Shown here piece after piece: positions 8,824-16,726 of a DNA stretch of 19,706 nt (position 1 is the stretch's first letter; each line of letters starts with the position of its first letter). The notes beneath the pieces were generated by a model that did not search any database, was not told the origin of the DNA, and saw only the letters and a list, made by a program, of their open reading frames with translations. Made by a program: the position numbers and the translations under genes. This DNA is from Clostridia bacterium (GTDB lineage: Bacteria; Bacillota; Clostridia; Oscillospirales; CAG-272). Where the stretch lies: positions 1 through 19,706 of the forward strand of contig JAGBWH010000197.1 in NCBI GenBank assembly GCA_017629925.1. The letters run 5' to 3'.

Positions 8824-10971
8824 TTACATTCGATAACTAATTTCGGTGACAATCGTGGATACGAAGTTGACCATCTTGCCGACCAAAGTGGTGAACAGGA
8901 TGACCACGAACAAAATAACGCACATACTGACAACTGTACCAATGATGGTGACAATGTTTTTGGCGAAGGTGTAGTCGTGTGTGACCATCACGCCCAGCAA
9001 GATGAGGATACCTGCCCAGACATACGCCAAAATGTTAACAAATTGCAGTGTGCTCACACCAGTCGTTGTCACAAAGTTGGAAAGGATGGTGGTAAAGAGC
9101 AACACGAAAGGAATGGGTGTCAGACCATAAGAAATGGTAATATATACGTCCTTGAACGAGCCTTCACCATCAAAGAGGGTGGTTAGACACCAGTTAGAAA
9201 CGGCGAAGAGCAAGACGGGGATCACGATAGAGATAAATTGGAGAAGAATACCGGAGTAGTTCCCTTTCGGGTTCATGAGGTAGCCTGCACCGACCATTTG
9301 GTAGTAGAAAGCCACGACCGTGACACCCAAAATAGTGGACGCACCACGAACGGAACCTCTAAGTTCATGTTTGAGATCCCAATAGCCATCAAAGGGATGG
9401 AATATGAGGTGGAAGGCGAACATAAGTTCCTCCCAATAACTCTTTCGTCCCACTTTGAAGGTGGCGGCTTTGTTGACCTTACCCGCATATTTGAAGAAGC
9501 GAGAGACAAGGTATAGCACCAAAATAACGATAACAGGAAGGAGCAACACATACTTTCTAATCCATTCCTTACGGATTTCAGCGTAGGCTTTGGAGTAGGT
9601 TTCTGTTTCGTATGCGGCTTCCAGATATTCCATTGCTTCTTCATACTCACCGCTACGGTACAGGGCTCTACCTACACCGATGTATGCGGCGTCGAAGTTG
9701 TTGTTATACTGAAGCACGTTTTTCCAATAACCAATGGATTGGTGATATTGGCGCATATTATCATTATGAAGGGCTTCGACGAGTTTATCGCCGTAAGAGG
9801 TACGGTAATAGACGGTAATCGCGCTTGTGGTGTAGTCAAGGAGCAACATATTATCACCTTGATAAGCAATGGCTTCAAGGGTGGTAATGTTGCCCAGTTG
9901 GCTACCAGCATCACCAAATACGAACAGCAATGCGCCGTTGGAGTCATAGGTATAGACTTTGCTACGACGGCTGTCAATGATAGACCAAGAGCCTTCAGGA
10001 CCTATGGCAACGTCAACGATTTCAGAGACGCCTTTTTGATCCATAGGAGTGACAACTTCACCAGCACAGTCAAAGAAACCGTTTCTCTTCATGATTTCCG
10101 CACCTGCAGAGTTGAGCTTACGAACAGGAGAATAGTCGCCTGTGGCTTGTGCGCCCGTTATCATCAAACTTTGCATTTGCTGATTTTCATCAATGGTAGA
10201 GGTGGTGACGTAGATAAAGCCTTCGGAGTCGGCTGTAATGCTTTGGAATTGGGTAGGCAAATAGGAAATGTTGTTGGCTCTTTGCTCTGCGGTTTGGAAT
10301 TGACGCATCAAAATATCAAAGGCAGAGTAGGTGACCTTAGGTGCGCCAATGTATCCTGTGAAGTTGGAATTCTCGTCCATGACGATAACGCCTTCTTCGT
10401 TTGACTCAGAGAGGACGAACAAACGATGATATTGGTCCACTGCGATGTCAACAGGCAAGAACAGGTCATCACCGCTCATCAAAGCAGACGTGGGGCGATA
10501 GATGATTTTTTCAAATTCGTAGGTTTGTCTTGCGAATTTTACAATACGGGAGTTACGAGTATCGCAGACATAGATGGAACTGTCATCCACGAAAATGCCT
10601 TCACATTCTTTGAAGGTATCTCCGTCTCTTTCAGAACTGTTGAATACATCAAGGCAAGCCACAGCGTCAAAGTTTTCATTCAAAATCACAACCTGTGAAT
10701 TTTTTCTGTCAACAATGTAGACATAGCCGTCTTTGTCTGTGCAAATATCTGTGGGTTCAGCAATATCTTGGAACACCACATCACTACGTTCTCTCATGGT
10801 GGCGGAATCTACGTATTTTTCTGCAGAGTAAGCGGCAGGAGAATACATATAGATGCCATCGCTGGAATATGTGTATGTAACATAAGGCTCATAGGCAAAT
10901 GTGGTGACAGAGCCTATTGAGAGAAGAAGCAACACAGCACACATTAACGCGGGGATGATTTTCTTTTTCAT
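8824..10971 (-). CDS. Membrane-tethered NHL beta-propeller / TPR / YIP1-domain protein
   Basis: A 715-residue protein. Residues 1-26 form a signal peptide (cleavage near TFA/YE). About 65-390 contain NHL-like propeller blades: PTDICTDKDGYVYIVDRKNSQV at 73-94, then blades near 123-146, 173-199, 244-258, 318-342 and 365-389. Residues 415-460 form TPR-like helices with A-Y-x-G-x-G-x-A-L-x-x-x-G-E-Y-x-x-A-M. A helix at 473-490 leads to a YIP1-type membrane domain (about 512-700) starting FHPFDGYWDLKHE and containing about five further helices. Predicted topology puts the propeller and TPR outside and YIP1 in the membrane. The role is unknown; the context (between permease pairs and beside DUF5696) suggests a surface scaffold or regulator of the importer. 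Start: GGGAGGA around 10982-10988, about 11 bases upstream of the ATG. It is spaced 22 bp from the preceding permease gene. Confidence 0.82.
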   Translation of the reverse strand: MKKKIIPALMCAVLLLLSIGSVTTFAYEPYVTYTYSSDGIYMYSPAAYSAEKYVDSATMRERSDVVFQDIAEPTDICTDKDGYVYIVDRKNSQVVILNENFDAVACLDVFNSSERDGDTFKECEGIFVDDSSIYVCDTRNSRIVKFARQTYEFEKIIYRPTSALMSGDDLFLPVDIAVDQYHRLFVLSESNEEGVIVMDENSNFTGYIGAPKVTYSAFDILMRQFQTAEQRANNISYLPTQFQSITADSEGFIYVTTSTIDENQQMQSLMITGAQATGDYSPVRKLNSAGAEIMKRNGFFDCAGEVVTPMDQKGVSEIVDVAIGPEGSWSIIDSRRSKVYTYDSNGALLFVFGDAGSQLGNITTLEAIAYQGDNMLLLDYTTSAITVYYRTSYGDKLVEALHNDNMRQYHQSIGYWKNVLQYNNNFDAAYIGVGRALYRSGEYEEAMEYLEAAYETETYSKAYAEIRKEWIRKYVLLLPVIVILVLYLVSRFFKYAGKVNKAATFKVGRKSYWEELMFAFHLIFHPFDGYWDLKHELRGSVRGASTILGVTVVAFYYQMVGAGYLMNPKGNYSGILLQFISIVIPVLLFAVSNWCLTTLFDGEGSFKDVYITISYGLTPIPFVLLFTTILSNFVTTTGVSTLQFVNILAYVWAGILILLGVMVTHDYTFAKNIVTIIGTVVSMCVILFVVILFTTLVGKMVNFVSTIVTEISYRM

Positions 10972-10993
10972 GAGTCGTGTGTCCTCCCTTCCC

Positions 10994-11884
10994 TTAGTCT
11001 TTCATACCGGACGAACCGAATGTTTCAATAATCTTACTTTGGTTGATAACGAATACTGTGATAGGCACCAACATCATAATTACGGTAGATGCCGCACCCG
11101 CACCAGAACGAGCAATACCACCTGCCAAAATCTGACCGATTGCATAGTTGAAGGTTTTGAGCTGTTCGGAGTGGATGTAAATGGAAGCACCGGTATTCCA
11201 CAGGCCTCTAAACGACTCAATCATCAGCGTCAGCCAAGCGGGTTTAACCATAGGCATGGCGATGGTGAGGTAAATGCGGAATTCGGATGCACCGTCAAGA
11301 CGGGCACTTTCCAGCACAGAGTCGGATACAGAACTTTCCATAAACTGCTTCATCAGGTATAGGCCCAATGTGGACGCCATAGCGGGCAAAATGATAGACA
11401 TGTGTCTGTCAATCATACCGAATGCGCTGAGCAGAATGAAGTGGGTAACCTGGTTTACCGTAGAGTGGAACATCAAGCTGGTAACGATGAGGGAGAAAAT
11501 GAATTTTGCTCCGGGGAATTTGATTTTTGCCAAAGCGTATGCTGCCATGGAAGCGAAAATCAAGTTACCAAGTGTACCACAGAAGGTAATGAAAACGGTG
11601 TTAAAAATGTAGCGAGAGAAAGGTACCCATGAGTCGCTCATGAGTGAGAACAAGTCTCTAAAGTTATTAAATGTGGGTTTAATAACGAAGAAACGAGGGG
11701 GGAAGACGAACAATTCATCAAGAGGTTTGAGTGACTGCATGATAACATACAGCATGGGCAAGAACATAAATGCGCCCAAAATAGAGAGGAAGAAAGTGAT
11801 ACCTGCGTCACCGCCTACGGAACGGTTGAGAATCACTCGGTGGTTACGGACCCTAAGTTTACCTGGTTTTAATCTTTCATCCAT
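10994..11884 (-). CDS. Carbohydrate ABC transporter permease, MalG type (first pair, MalG1)
   Basis: CUT1-family inner-membrane permease, 296 residues, a normal length for the family. Hydrophobic segments lie at about 28-50, 93-118, 128-150, 162-180, 213-228 and 263-281. The EAA loop is at 191-211 (L-E-S-A-R-L-D-G-A-S then I-A-M-P), and the protein ends GSSGMKD, a G-x-K type MalG tail. The gene begins only 2 bp after the stop of its MalF-type partner. The ribosome binding site is modest (AGGTGGG, 11894-11900), so translational coupling to the upstream gene is likely. It is clearly diverged from the second MalG in this operon (different N-terminus, loop and tail sequences), so the two pairs are not a recent duplication. 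Confidence 0.92.
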   Translation of the reverse strand: MDERLKPGKLRVRNHRVILNRSVGGDAGITFFLSILGAFMFLPMLYVIMQSLKPLDELFVFPPRFFVIKPTFNNFRDLFSLMSDSWVPFSRYIFNTVFITFCGTLGNLIFASMAAYALAKIKFPGAKFIFSLIVTSLMFHSTVNQVTHFILLSAFGMIDRHMSIILPAMASTLGLYLMKQFMESSVSDSVLESARLDGASEFRIYLTIAMPMVKPAWLTLMIESFRGLWNTGASIYIHSEQLKTFNYAIGQILAGGIARSGAGAASTVIMMLVPITVFVINQSKIIETFGSSGMKD

Positions 11885-11886
11885 AC

Positions 11887-12837
11887 TTATTGTCCCACCT
11901 TTGATAGAAGTTTCTTGATCACCATGTTACAAGTAATCATGATGACAAACAGCACCACCGCAATGGCAGATGCATAACCAATTTCATAACGCTGTCCGCC
12001 GTAGTCATCGAGACAGTGCATGATGGTGTGTGCGGCATAGTTGACGGAGGGGAAACCGCAAAGAGCGGTAACGATCGCGCCAAAGCCGAAGGCTTGGGTG
12101 ATAGAGAGCACCGCACCGAACATGAGCTGAGGCTTCATGTTGGGCAAGGTAATGTACCAAAGTTCTTGCCAACGGTTTTTGACACCGTCTACTGCGCCTG
12201 CTTCAAATTGGCTATTGTCAATGGTTTGCAGACCAGCGATGAAGGACAGGAATGCCGTACCAAGAGAGGTCCAGAGCGCGACCACAATACAAAGCGGCAT
12301 AACGTATTTTTCATCTTGGAAGAACAGAATAGGTGTGTCGATAATACCCCAGTTGAGCAATTTTGCATTGATCCAACCGTAAGAGTCGGAGGAGAACAAT
12401 GTGGTCCAAATCATATACACCGCACCTGAAATAGAGGGGGCATAGAAAATCAGGGTAACCACAGCTCTGATTTTGGGGGGCAGTTCATTGATAAACCAAG
12501 CCACGAGCAGAGCCATGAAGTAGGATACAGGCCCTGTAATCGAAGCGAATATCAATGTGTTTTTACAAGCAATCAGGAAGACTTCGTCCTCCAAGAACAG
12601 ACGAATATAGTTATTCACCCCTTGCCAACCGGGCGTCTGCAACATATTAAAGTCGGTCAGTGACAAAATCATGGATAGACCAACGGGCAATACTGTGAAA
12701 ACGAAGAACAAAATGACAAATGGTGCGACCATGGCGTATGCCACTTTGTTGCGCTTCATTTCTTTCCAAGTCCATTGCGCGCGAGTCATGTCACCCTTAG
12801 AGACCGGTCTTTTTGCCGTCTCTTGTTTTTTTGACAT
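11887..12837 (-). CDS. Sugar ABC transporter permease, MalF/LplB type (first pair, MalF1)
   Basis: CUT1-family permease, 316 residues from the start chosen here. A longer reading begins at 12861, but that ATG has no ribosome binding site, whereas AAAGGAG at 12846-12852 lies 8 bases before the ATG at 12837. A basic N-terminus precedes helix 1 at about 36-60; more helices lie at about 93-115, 125-147, 180-200, 235-255 and 288-307. The EAA loop at 211-232 reads F-E-A-G-A-V-D-G and closes I-T-L-P. It lies 39 bp after the binding-protein gene and 2 bp before the MalG-type partner, the usual order of a binding protein-dependent sugar importer. It has no long loop insertion like that of the second MalF. 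Confidence 0.92.
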   Translation of the reverse strand: MSKKQETAKRPVSKGDMTRAQWTWKEMKRNKVAYAMVAPFVILFFVFTVLPVGLSMILSLTDFNMLQTPGWQGVNNYIRLFLEDEVFLIACKNTLIFASITGPVSYFMALLVAWFINELPPKIRAVVTLIFYAPSISGAVYMIWTTLFSSDSYGWINAKLLNWGIIDTPILFFQDEKYVMPLCIVVALWTSLGTAFLSFIAGLQTIDNSQFEAGAVDGVKNRWQELWYITLPNMKPQLMFGAVLSITQAFGFGAIVTALCGFPSVNYAAHTIMHCLDDYGGQRYEIGYASAIAVVLFVIMITCNMVIKKLLSKVGQ

Positions 12838-12845
12838 GATGTTAT

Positions 12846-12852
12846 CTCCTTT
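12846..12852 (-). promoter_or_regulatory. Ribosome binding site deciding the MalF1 start
   Basis: AAAGGAG on the minus strand, 8 bases upstream of the ATG at 12837. It favours this start over the in-frame ATG at 12861, which lies upstream of the site. Confidence 0.8.
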
Positions 12853-12876
12853 CGGATACATATTTGATGTTAGGCA

Positions 12877-15800
12877 TTAGTCTACGATAGGTTCTTCTCC
12901 GGTACCGAGGACCTTCAGACCGGAATCATGGAATTCCTGTCTCTTACGATACAATTCCGTGTTGATAGCGGAAATGTATTTCAGGAGAGCATCACCGGGG
13001 TCTGTGCCTTGGTTGTACGCTTCAAGGAAGGCAAAGTTAATGTAACGTGCAATGATATAACTGCCGGGGAAGTTTTTGATAGAAGACAGATGCTTCATCT
13101 GTTCGGAGATGGCATTGGCTTCCTTGGTTGTCCAGGACAGGTTATCAATGGCATTTACATTCGCTGTTGCATATTTTGCGGAAGGACCAATCAAAGCCAC
13201 CATGCGGTTACCATATTCAGATTGGGCTTCTTCTTCCGTGTTCCATTTAATATATTCCCACGCGTACGCGCGAGTGGTTTCGGATCTGTTGCTGTGAGGC
13301 ATCACGAGGTTAGTGGAGGTTGCCATGGAATCATAGTTGATACCATTGTCTGTTTTTGTGCCGGGCACGGTGCAGAATTCCCACAGACCTGCAATTTCAG
13401 TAGCGAAGACGACGAGTTGGTTATAAAGGTCAACATAGTCGCCTAACATCAAGGGCATTTCACCCGTTCTAAAACGGTTTGCGCCATCATATTTCGTGGT
13501 AAAGGAGTAATCCGTATACATACGGCAGTAGTTTTCGAATACTTTAAGAGAGACGGTGGTATCAAGACCAATTTTCGCACCAGCGTAGGGCGCGTATACT
13601 CTATTGTATTCTTCAGGGGTGATGTCCGCAGGAAGTTCAGGGTCGTCGATATCATAACGCCACATAGAAGCGCCTGCTTGGTACATCATAATTTCAAGGG
13701 TAGTATTGAGTCCTTCCGTAGCACCAAGACCTGCTGACAGGTTGTTGGCTTGGAGCATAGGCAAGAGTGCAAGCAAGTCATCCCAAGTTTCGGGAGGCGT
13801 TACATCAAGCTCAAGCAGAATGTCCATACGGCAGTACATCATGGCAAAGTTCATGGTCATAGGCACACCATAATATTTGCCAAGCAACTCAATGGTATTG
13901 AGCGCTGCTTCGTCAAAGTTTTCGTTGAGATAGTCCATCGCGTCTGCAAAGCCGACTTGGTTGCCATCTGCATCAAAACCGTAGATGGGGTCAGCTGCGC
14001 CACGGATAGCATAGTTGATGGTGGTTGTGCTATCCAAGCCCATATATACGTCAGGACCTTTATCAGCCAAAATGGAAGGCAAGAGAGTACCGCCCGTGAT
14101 GAGTTTGAGTGCAACGGGGATGTTCCCTATTCCGTTTGCTTGGCAGTATTCACTTTCGGTTTTGCAGTAATCGCTAAAATCACTGTCGATCATGGAACGC
14201 CAAATCTTACTCTGGTCACGACCGGAAGCCAGCCAAACGTCAAGCGCTTCGTCGCTCATATCGGCTTCGTTTGTGATACCCATTTGGTCATACTCGGTAA
14301 AGAAGCTGTGGAAGAAAGACGTGATTTCAAACCAAGCTCTTTGGAAGAAGTTACCGTCGGGATCAGGCAGGTTGTCTTTGTTTTCTACAAAGCAAACATC
14401 CACATAGTCAACTGTCACCGAGGAGTTACGGGATTGGTTGAGCCATGTACCGAGAGTACCCAGATATGATTTAAGAGAGGAAAGTTTAGCGGGGATTTCG
14501 TATTCATCCGTACCCATAGTTGCAAGGAGGTTGGATACCAGTTCAAGGGTGGACAAGTGCTCACCCGTATTACCTCCGCACAGACGTTCAAACTCTTTTT
14601 TGATAGAGTCGAGTTGCACGCCTTCGTATGCGAGACCGTATACCACGTCAGGCATGATTTCCGCGAAGTGGTAGTCACGGTTGGGGTCAGGCGAAGCGCC
14701 TGTGAGCTGCAAAATGCGCAGGTAGTAGGCGTTGATATTATCCAGAGAATTGCTGACGCGTTGAAGTTGCTCAGCCAAGGTGCCAAGACCTACTTCCAGA
14801 TAAAGGGTGTATTCCACGCCAGGTTTGAAGTGGAAGAGGAAGTCTCTTGCTACATCGCCATTGCCGTCGTTGACAACGTCACCAAGAACAGAAACTTGCC
14901 AATCATCTTCGTAGTTCAGGCGCGTGTTATAGGCTTCTGCAAAAGGCACGGTGGGCGTACCATCCGGCAGACCATACTCACGCTCGCCAGTAGATAGGTC
15001 GATGGATGACAGTTTGATGGTACGGCAAACATACATACCTTCAAGTCCTGTTTGCTTATAGCGCATCACAAAATGATACATACCTTCCTCTGAGACCGTG
15101 AAGGTATAAGCCGCCCATTGACCAATGCTGTTATAACTGTTTGCACCAATGACGTTAAACAGTTGCGCGCTGGGGGAACTGGGAGAGGTGACCACAGAAG
15201 AGCGGTCGCTGGTCATGTATACAGCGGAGTCAGAGACAAATTGAGGCTTTTCTGTTTCAATTCTGACGGTGCCGCTACCATTGGGTACACCAGCGTACAG
15301 ATCGAGGTATTCTTGATAAGTAGGCGCACTAACAACACCCACTTTACCTGCAGGCTCGATGATAATCTTATCCATGATGCAATCTTCACGTTCAGCACCG
15401 AGCTCGATTGTGTGCTCGCCTGCTTCCAGATAAAATTGATAGTAATCGTTGCGATACCCTTCTGCATCAGAACAATAATATGTACGCCAAACGGGAGCTT
15501 GGGTTACATCAGGGGTAATATGGTTGCCGTTGAGGTCGGATACAAAGCCACTACCATCTTCACTGTTATCTGGTTCATAATTATAGGTCCAGTTTTTAGA
15601 CAGGTTTAGAAAACGGGCTTCCGCAAAGGGAATTTCGCCATCAATAAACAATCTGCGTTGAATACTGTTGACAGTACCGTTTTTGGGGGCATAATAGGAA
15701 AAGGCGATGTAATATCTGCCTGTGGTGGGGATGGTAATCGTCCATCTTGCTTCGCCATCTTTAGACAGAAAAACAGCTCCTTCGCGATAATCCTTATCGT

Positions 15801-16101
15801 TGTCAGAATAGTTGCGCCATTCGTCAAGTCCCTCGATGACATCAACGCCTTCGCCTGATGCCAAAGGAACTTCTGTGACCACGCAACCGGGATATTCCTG
15901 ATCGGCATAAGGAGCGATATACTCCGCATAGGTATTAGCGGCCAGGTAAGCTCCTAAACTGTCGTCAGCTTCACCCTTGCTGTTTTTGCGCAAAACATTG
16001 TCGCTGTCGGACAGAGCAAAGGCGGGTACAACCATTGCGCTGCAAACAAAGACGATTGAGAGCACAAAACTCAGCGTTTTGATGAAATAGGTCTTTCTCA
16101 T
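12877..16101 (-). CDS. Oversized extracellular solute-binding protein with N-terminal carbohydrate-binding-like domains
   Basis: Substrate receptor of the sugar importer, 1074 residues from the ATG at 16101; the upstream ATG at 16158 lacks a ribosome binding site. Signal peptide 1-29 (cleavage near AFA/L). The Cys at 20 is not in a lipobox, so this is not a standard lipoprotein. Residues about 50-255 and 275-468 look like two beta-sandwich CBM6/35-like domains, each with a YYIAFSYYAP- or YHFVMRYKQTG-type strand and a closing I-E-x-A or I-L-Q-L-T-G. A helical linker (480-560) follows, and then a family-1 solute-binding domain (about 560-1055) with DVWLASGRDQ at 621-630, ILADKGPDVYM at 677-687, YYGVPMTMNF at 743-752 and a PPETWDDLLAL stretch at 769-779. 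Typical binding proteins are 400-550 residues, so this one is about twice the usual size. First gene of the operon, with its own leader and candidate promoter. The substrate is inferred to be a complex glycan or oligosaccharide. Confidence 0.9.
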   Translation of the reverse strand: MRKTYFIKTLSFVLSIVFVCSAMVVPAFALSDSDNVLRKNSKGEADDSLGAYLAANTYAEYIAPYADQEYPGCVVTEVPLASGEGVDVIEGLDEWRNYSDNDKDYREGAVFLSKDGEARWTITIPTTGRYYIAFSYYAPKNGTVNSIQRRLFIDGEIPFAEARFLNLSKNWTYNYEPDNSEDGSGFVSDLNGNHITPDVTQAPVWRTYYCSDAEGYRNDYYQFYLEAGEHTIELGAEREDCIMDKIIIEPAGKVGVVSAPTYQEYLDLYAGVPNGSGTVRIETEKPQFVSDSAVYMTSDRSSVVTSPSSPSAQLFNVIGANSYNSIGQWAAYTFTVSEEGMYHFVMRYKQTGLEGMYVCRTIKLSSIDLSTGEREYGLPDGTPTVPFAEAYNTRLNYEDDWQVSVLGDVVNDGNGDVARDFLFHFKPGVEYTLYLEVGLGTLAEQLQRVSNSLDNINAYYLRILQLTGASPDPNRDYHFAEIMPDVVYGLAYEGVQLDSIKKEFERLCGGNTGEHLSTLELVSNLLATMGTDEYEIPAKLSSLKSYLGTLGTWLNQSRNSSVTVDYVDVCFVENKDNLPDPDGNFFQRAWFEITSFFHSFFTEYDQMGITNEADMSDEALDVWLASGRDQSKIWRSMIDSDFSDYCKTESEYCQANGIGNIPVALKLITGGTLLPSILADKGPDVYMGLDSTTTINYAIRGAADPIYGFDADGNQVGFADAMDYLNENFDEAALNTIELLGKYYGVPMTMNFAMMYCRMDILLELDVTPPETWDDLLALLPMLQANNLSAGLGATEGLNTTLEIMMYQAGASMWRYDIDDPELPADITPEEYNRVYAPYAGAKIGLDTTVSLKVFENYCRMYTDYSFTTKYDGANRFRTGEMPLMLGDYVDLYNQLVVFATEIAGLWEFCTVPGTKTDNGINYDSMATSTNLVMPHSNRSETTRAYAWEYIKWNTEEEAQSEYGNRMVALIGPSAKYATANVNAIDNLSWTTKEANAISEQMKHLSSIKNFPGSYIIARYINFAFLEAYNQGTDPGDALLKYISAINTELYRKRQEFHDSGLKVLGTGEEPIVD

Positions 16102-16110
16102 GCTTTCTTT

Positions 16111-16116
16111 CCTCCG
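16111..16116 (-). promoter_or_regulatory. Ribosome binding site deciding the solute-binding protein start
   Basis: CGGAGG on the minus strand, 9 bases before the ATG at 16101. It selects that start, which directly precedes a classical signal peptide (MRKTYFIKTL), over the in-frame ATG at 16158. Confidence 0.85.
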
Positions 16117-16148
16117 AAAAATTACAATGCTCATTAAGAGACACAAAT

Positions 16149-16177
16149 ATATTAACATTTATGCAAAAAAAAGTCAA
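16149..16177 (-). promoter_or_regulatory. Candidate SigA promoter of the seven-gene sugar operon
   Basis: On the minus strand, TTGACT (16177-16172; 5 of 6 consensus) is followed after 17 bp by TAATAT (16154-16149; 4 of 6). Initiation near 16142 would give a leader of about 40 nt containing the strong ribosome binding site. The spacing and position are good but the -10 is weak, which fits a regulated promoter; the assignment is inference. Confidence 0.5.
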
Positions 16178-16217
16178 TAGTAATTTTTTTATCAAAATTA
16201 AACGAAAAAAGAACTGA

Positions 16218-16255
16218 TTTGCATACGAAAGTTTACATTTCGCAAAAAATGCAAA
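16218..16255. promoter_or_regulatory. Imperfect dyad upstream of the sugar operon promoter
   Basis: TTTGCAT (16218-16224) and ATGCAAA (16249-16255) are inverted copies. Between them CGAAA (16226-16230) and TTTCG (16238-16242) are also inverted, with unequal spacers. It lies about 75-115 bp upstream of the proposed operon start site, a position suited to an activator. No regulator gene is visible next to it. Confidence 0.3.
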
Positions 16256-16567
16256 AACAGCGAGTTGAGTTTGCTTTTTTTCGCCGTCAAGCATTTGAAA
16301 AAATGAAGTGAAATTTACCCAAAAAGGCTTTGATTTATTGGTTTTTGCTGGATATTTCAATTTTATCAATCTTTGCGGTAAATTATTTTTACCTTATTTT
16401 GCTTGCGTTCACATGATGGTATTTCAGTTAGGGGCGTGTATAATTTTGTTGATTTTTCACAATAATTTATCGAAAATTCTATACACTTTGCTCGTGCGCT
16501 TTTCACGATATTTTGTAAACTATTATAGTCAAAATTGCAAAACCAAAAGGTTTTTGATATAAATACG

Positions 16568-16603
16568 TGCATTTTGCCCTGTCAGACCTTATGGGAAAAT
16601 GCA
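16568..16603. repeat. Inverted repeat upstream of the kinase promoter
   Basis: TGCATTTTGCCC (16568-16579) pairs with GGGAAAATGCA (16593-16603) apart from one bulged base, enclosing a 13-base spacer. There is no long T-run after it, so it is a poor terminator on the plus strand. It may be an operator or a transcript hairpin. Confidence 0.35.
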
Positions 16604-16633
16604 TCAAAAATTCCCCTTCTCTCCCCCATTTTG

Positions 16634-16649
16634 ATGGTTTCGATACCAT
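16634..16649. promoter_or_regulatory. Near-perfect 16-bp palindrome 24 bp upstream of the kinase -35 box
   Basis: ATGGTTTCGATACCAT is palindromic except for one T/T position in each half, and is centred on TCGA. It lies about 60-75 bp upstream of the predicted start of the ROK kinase transcript. Size and symmetry fit a dimeric repressor or activator site; the cognate regulator is not in the window. Confidence 0.4.
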
Positions 16650-16673
16650 TCTTTTCAAGGCAAAAAATGATGG

Positions 16674-16702
16674 TTGACAAATGTGAGTTATTTTTATATA
16701 AT
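16674..16702 (+). promoter_or_regulatory. Consensus SigA promoter of the ROK kinase gene
   Basis: TTGACA (16674-16679), a 17-bp spacer, then TATAAT (16697-16702): both hexamers and the spacing match consensus exactly. Initiation near 16709 would leave a leader of about 25 nt carrying AAGGAG. This predicts strong, largely constitutive expression unless repressed. Confidence 0.92.
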
Positions 16703-16720
16703 AGAGACAGAATTTAAGTT

Positions 16721-16726
16721 AAGGAG
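16721..16726 (+). promoter_or_regulatory. Ribosome binding site deciding the ROK kinase start
   Basis: AAGGAG, 7 bases before the ATG at 16734. The upstream in-frame alternative start at 16674 falls inside the -35 box and would not be on the transcript. Confidence 0.88.

Noticed and set aside
9739..10404. 221-residue open frame on the plus strand
   Set aside because: Antisense to the propeller part of the NHL/YIP1 gene; composition typical of a shadow frame.
13750..14469. 239-residue open frame on the plus strand
   Set aside because: Antisense to the solute-binding domain; no start signals or domains.
16102..16158. Upstream in-frame extension of the solute-binding protein
   Set aside because: No ribosome binding site before 16158, and the extension would place 19 residues before a classical signal peptide and overlap the proposed -10 box and start site.
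16538..16556. CAAAACC/GGTTTTTG hairpin as a terminator
   Set aside because: Short, AT-rich stem with no gene ending before it on either strand; likely chance in AT-rich DNA.
16308..16562. 84-residue hydrophobic open frame in the divergent region
   Set aside because: No ribosome binding site or promoter, AT-rich composition gives the Phe/Ile/Leu content, and it overlaps dyads and likely regulatory DNA.
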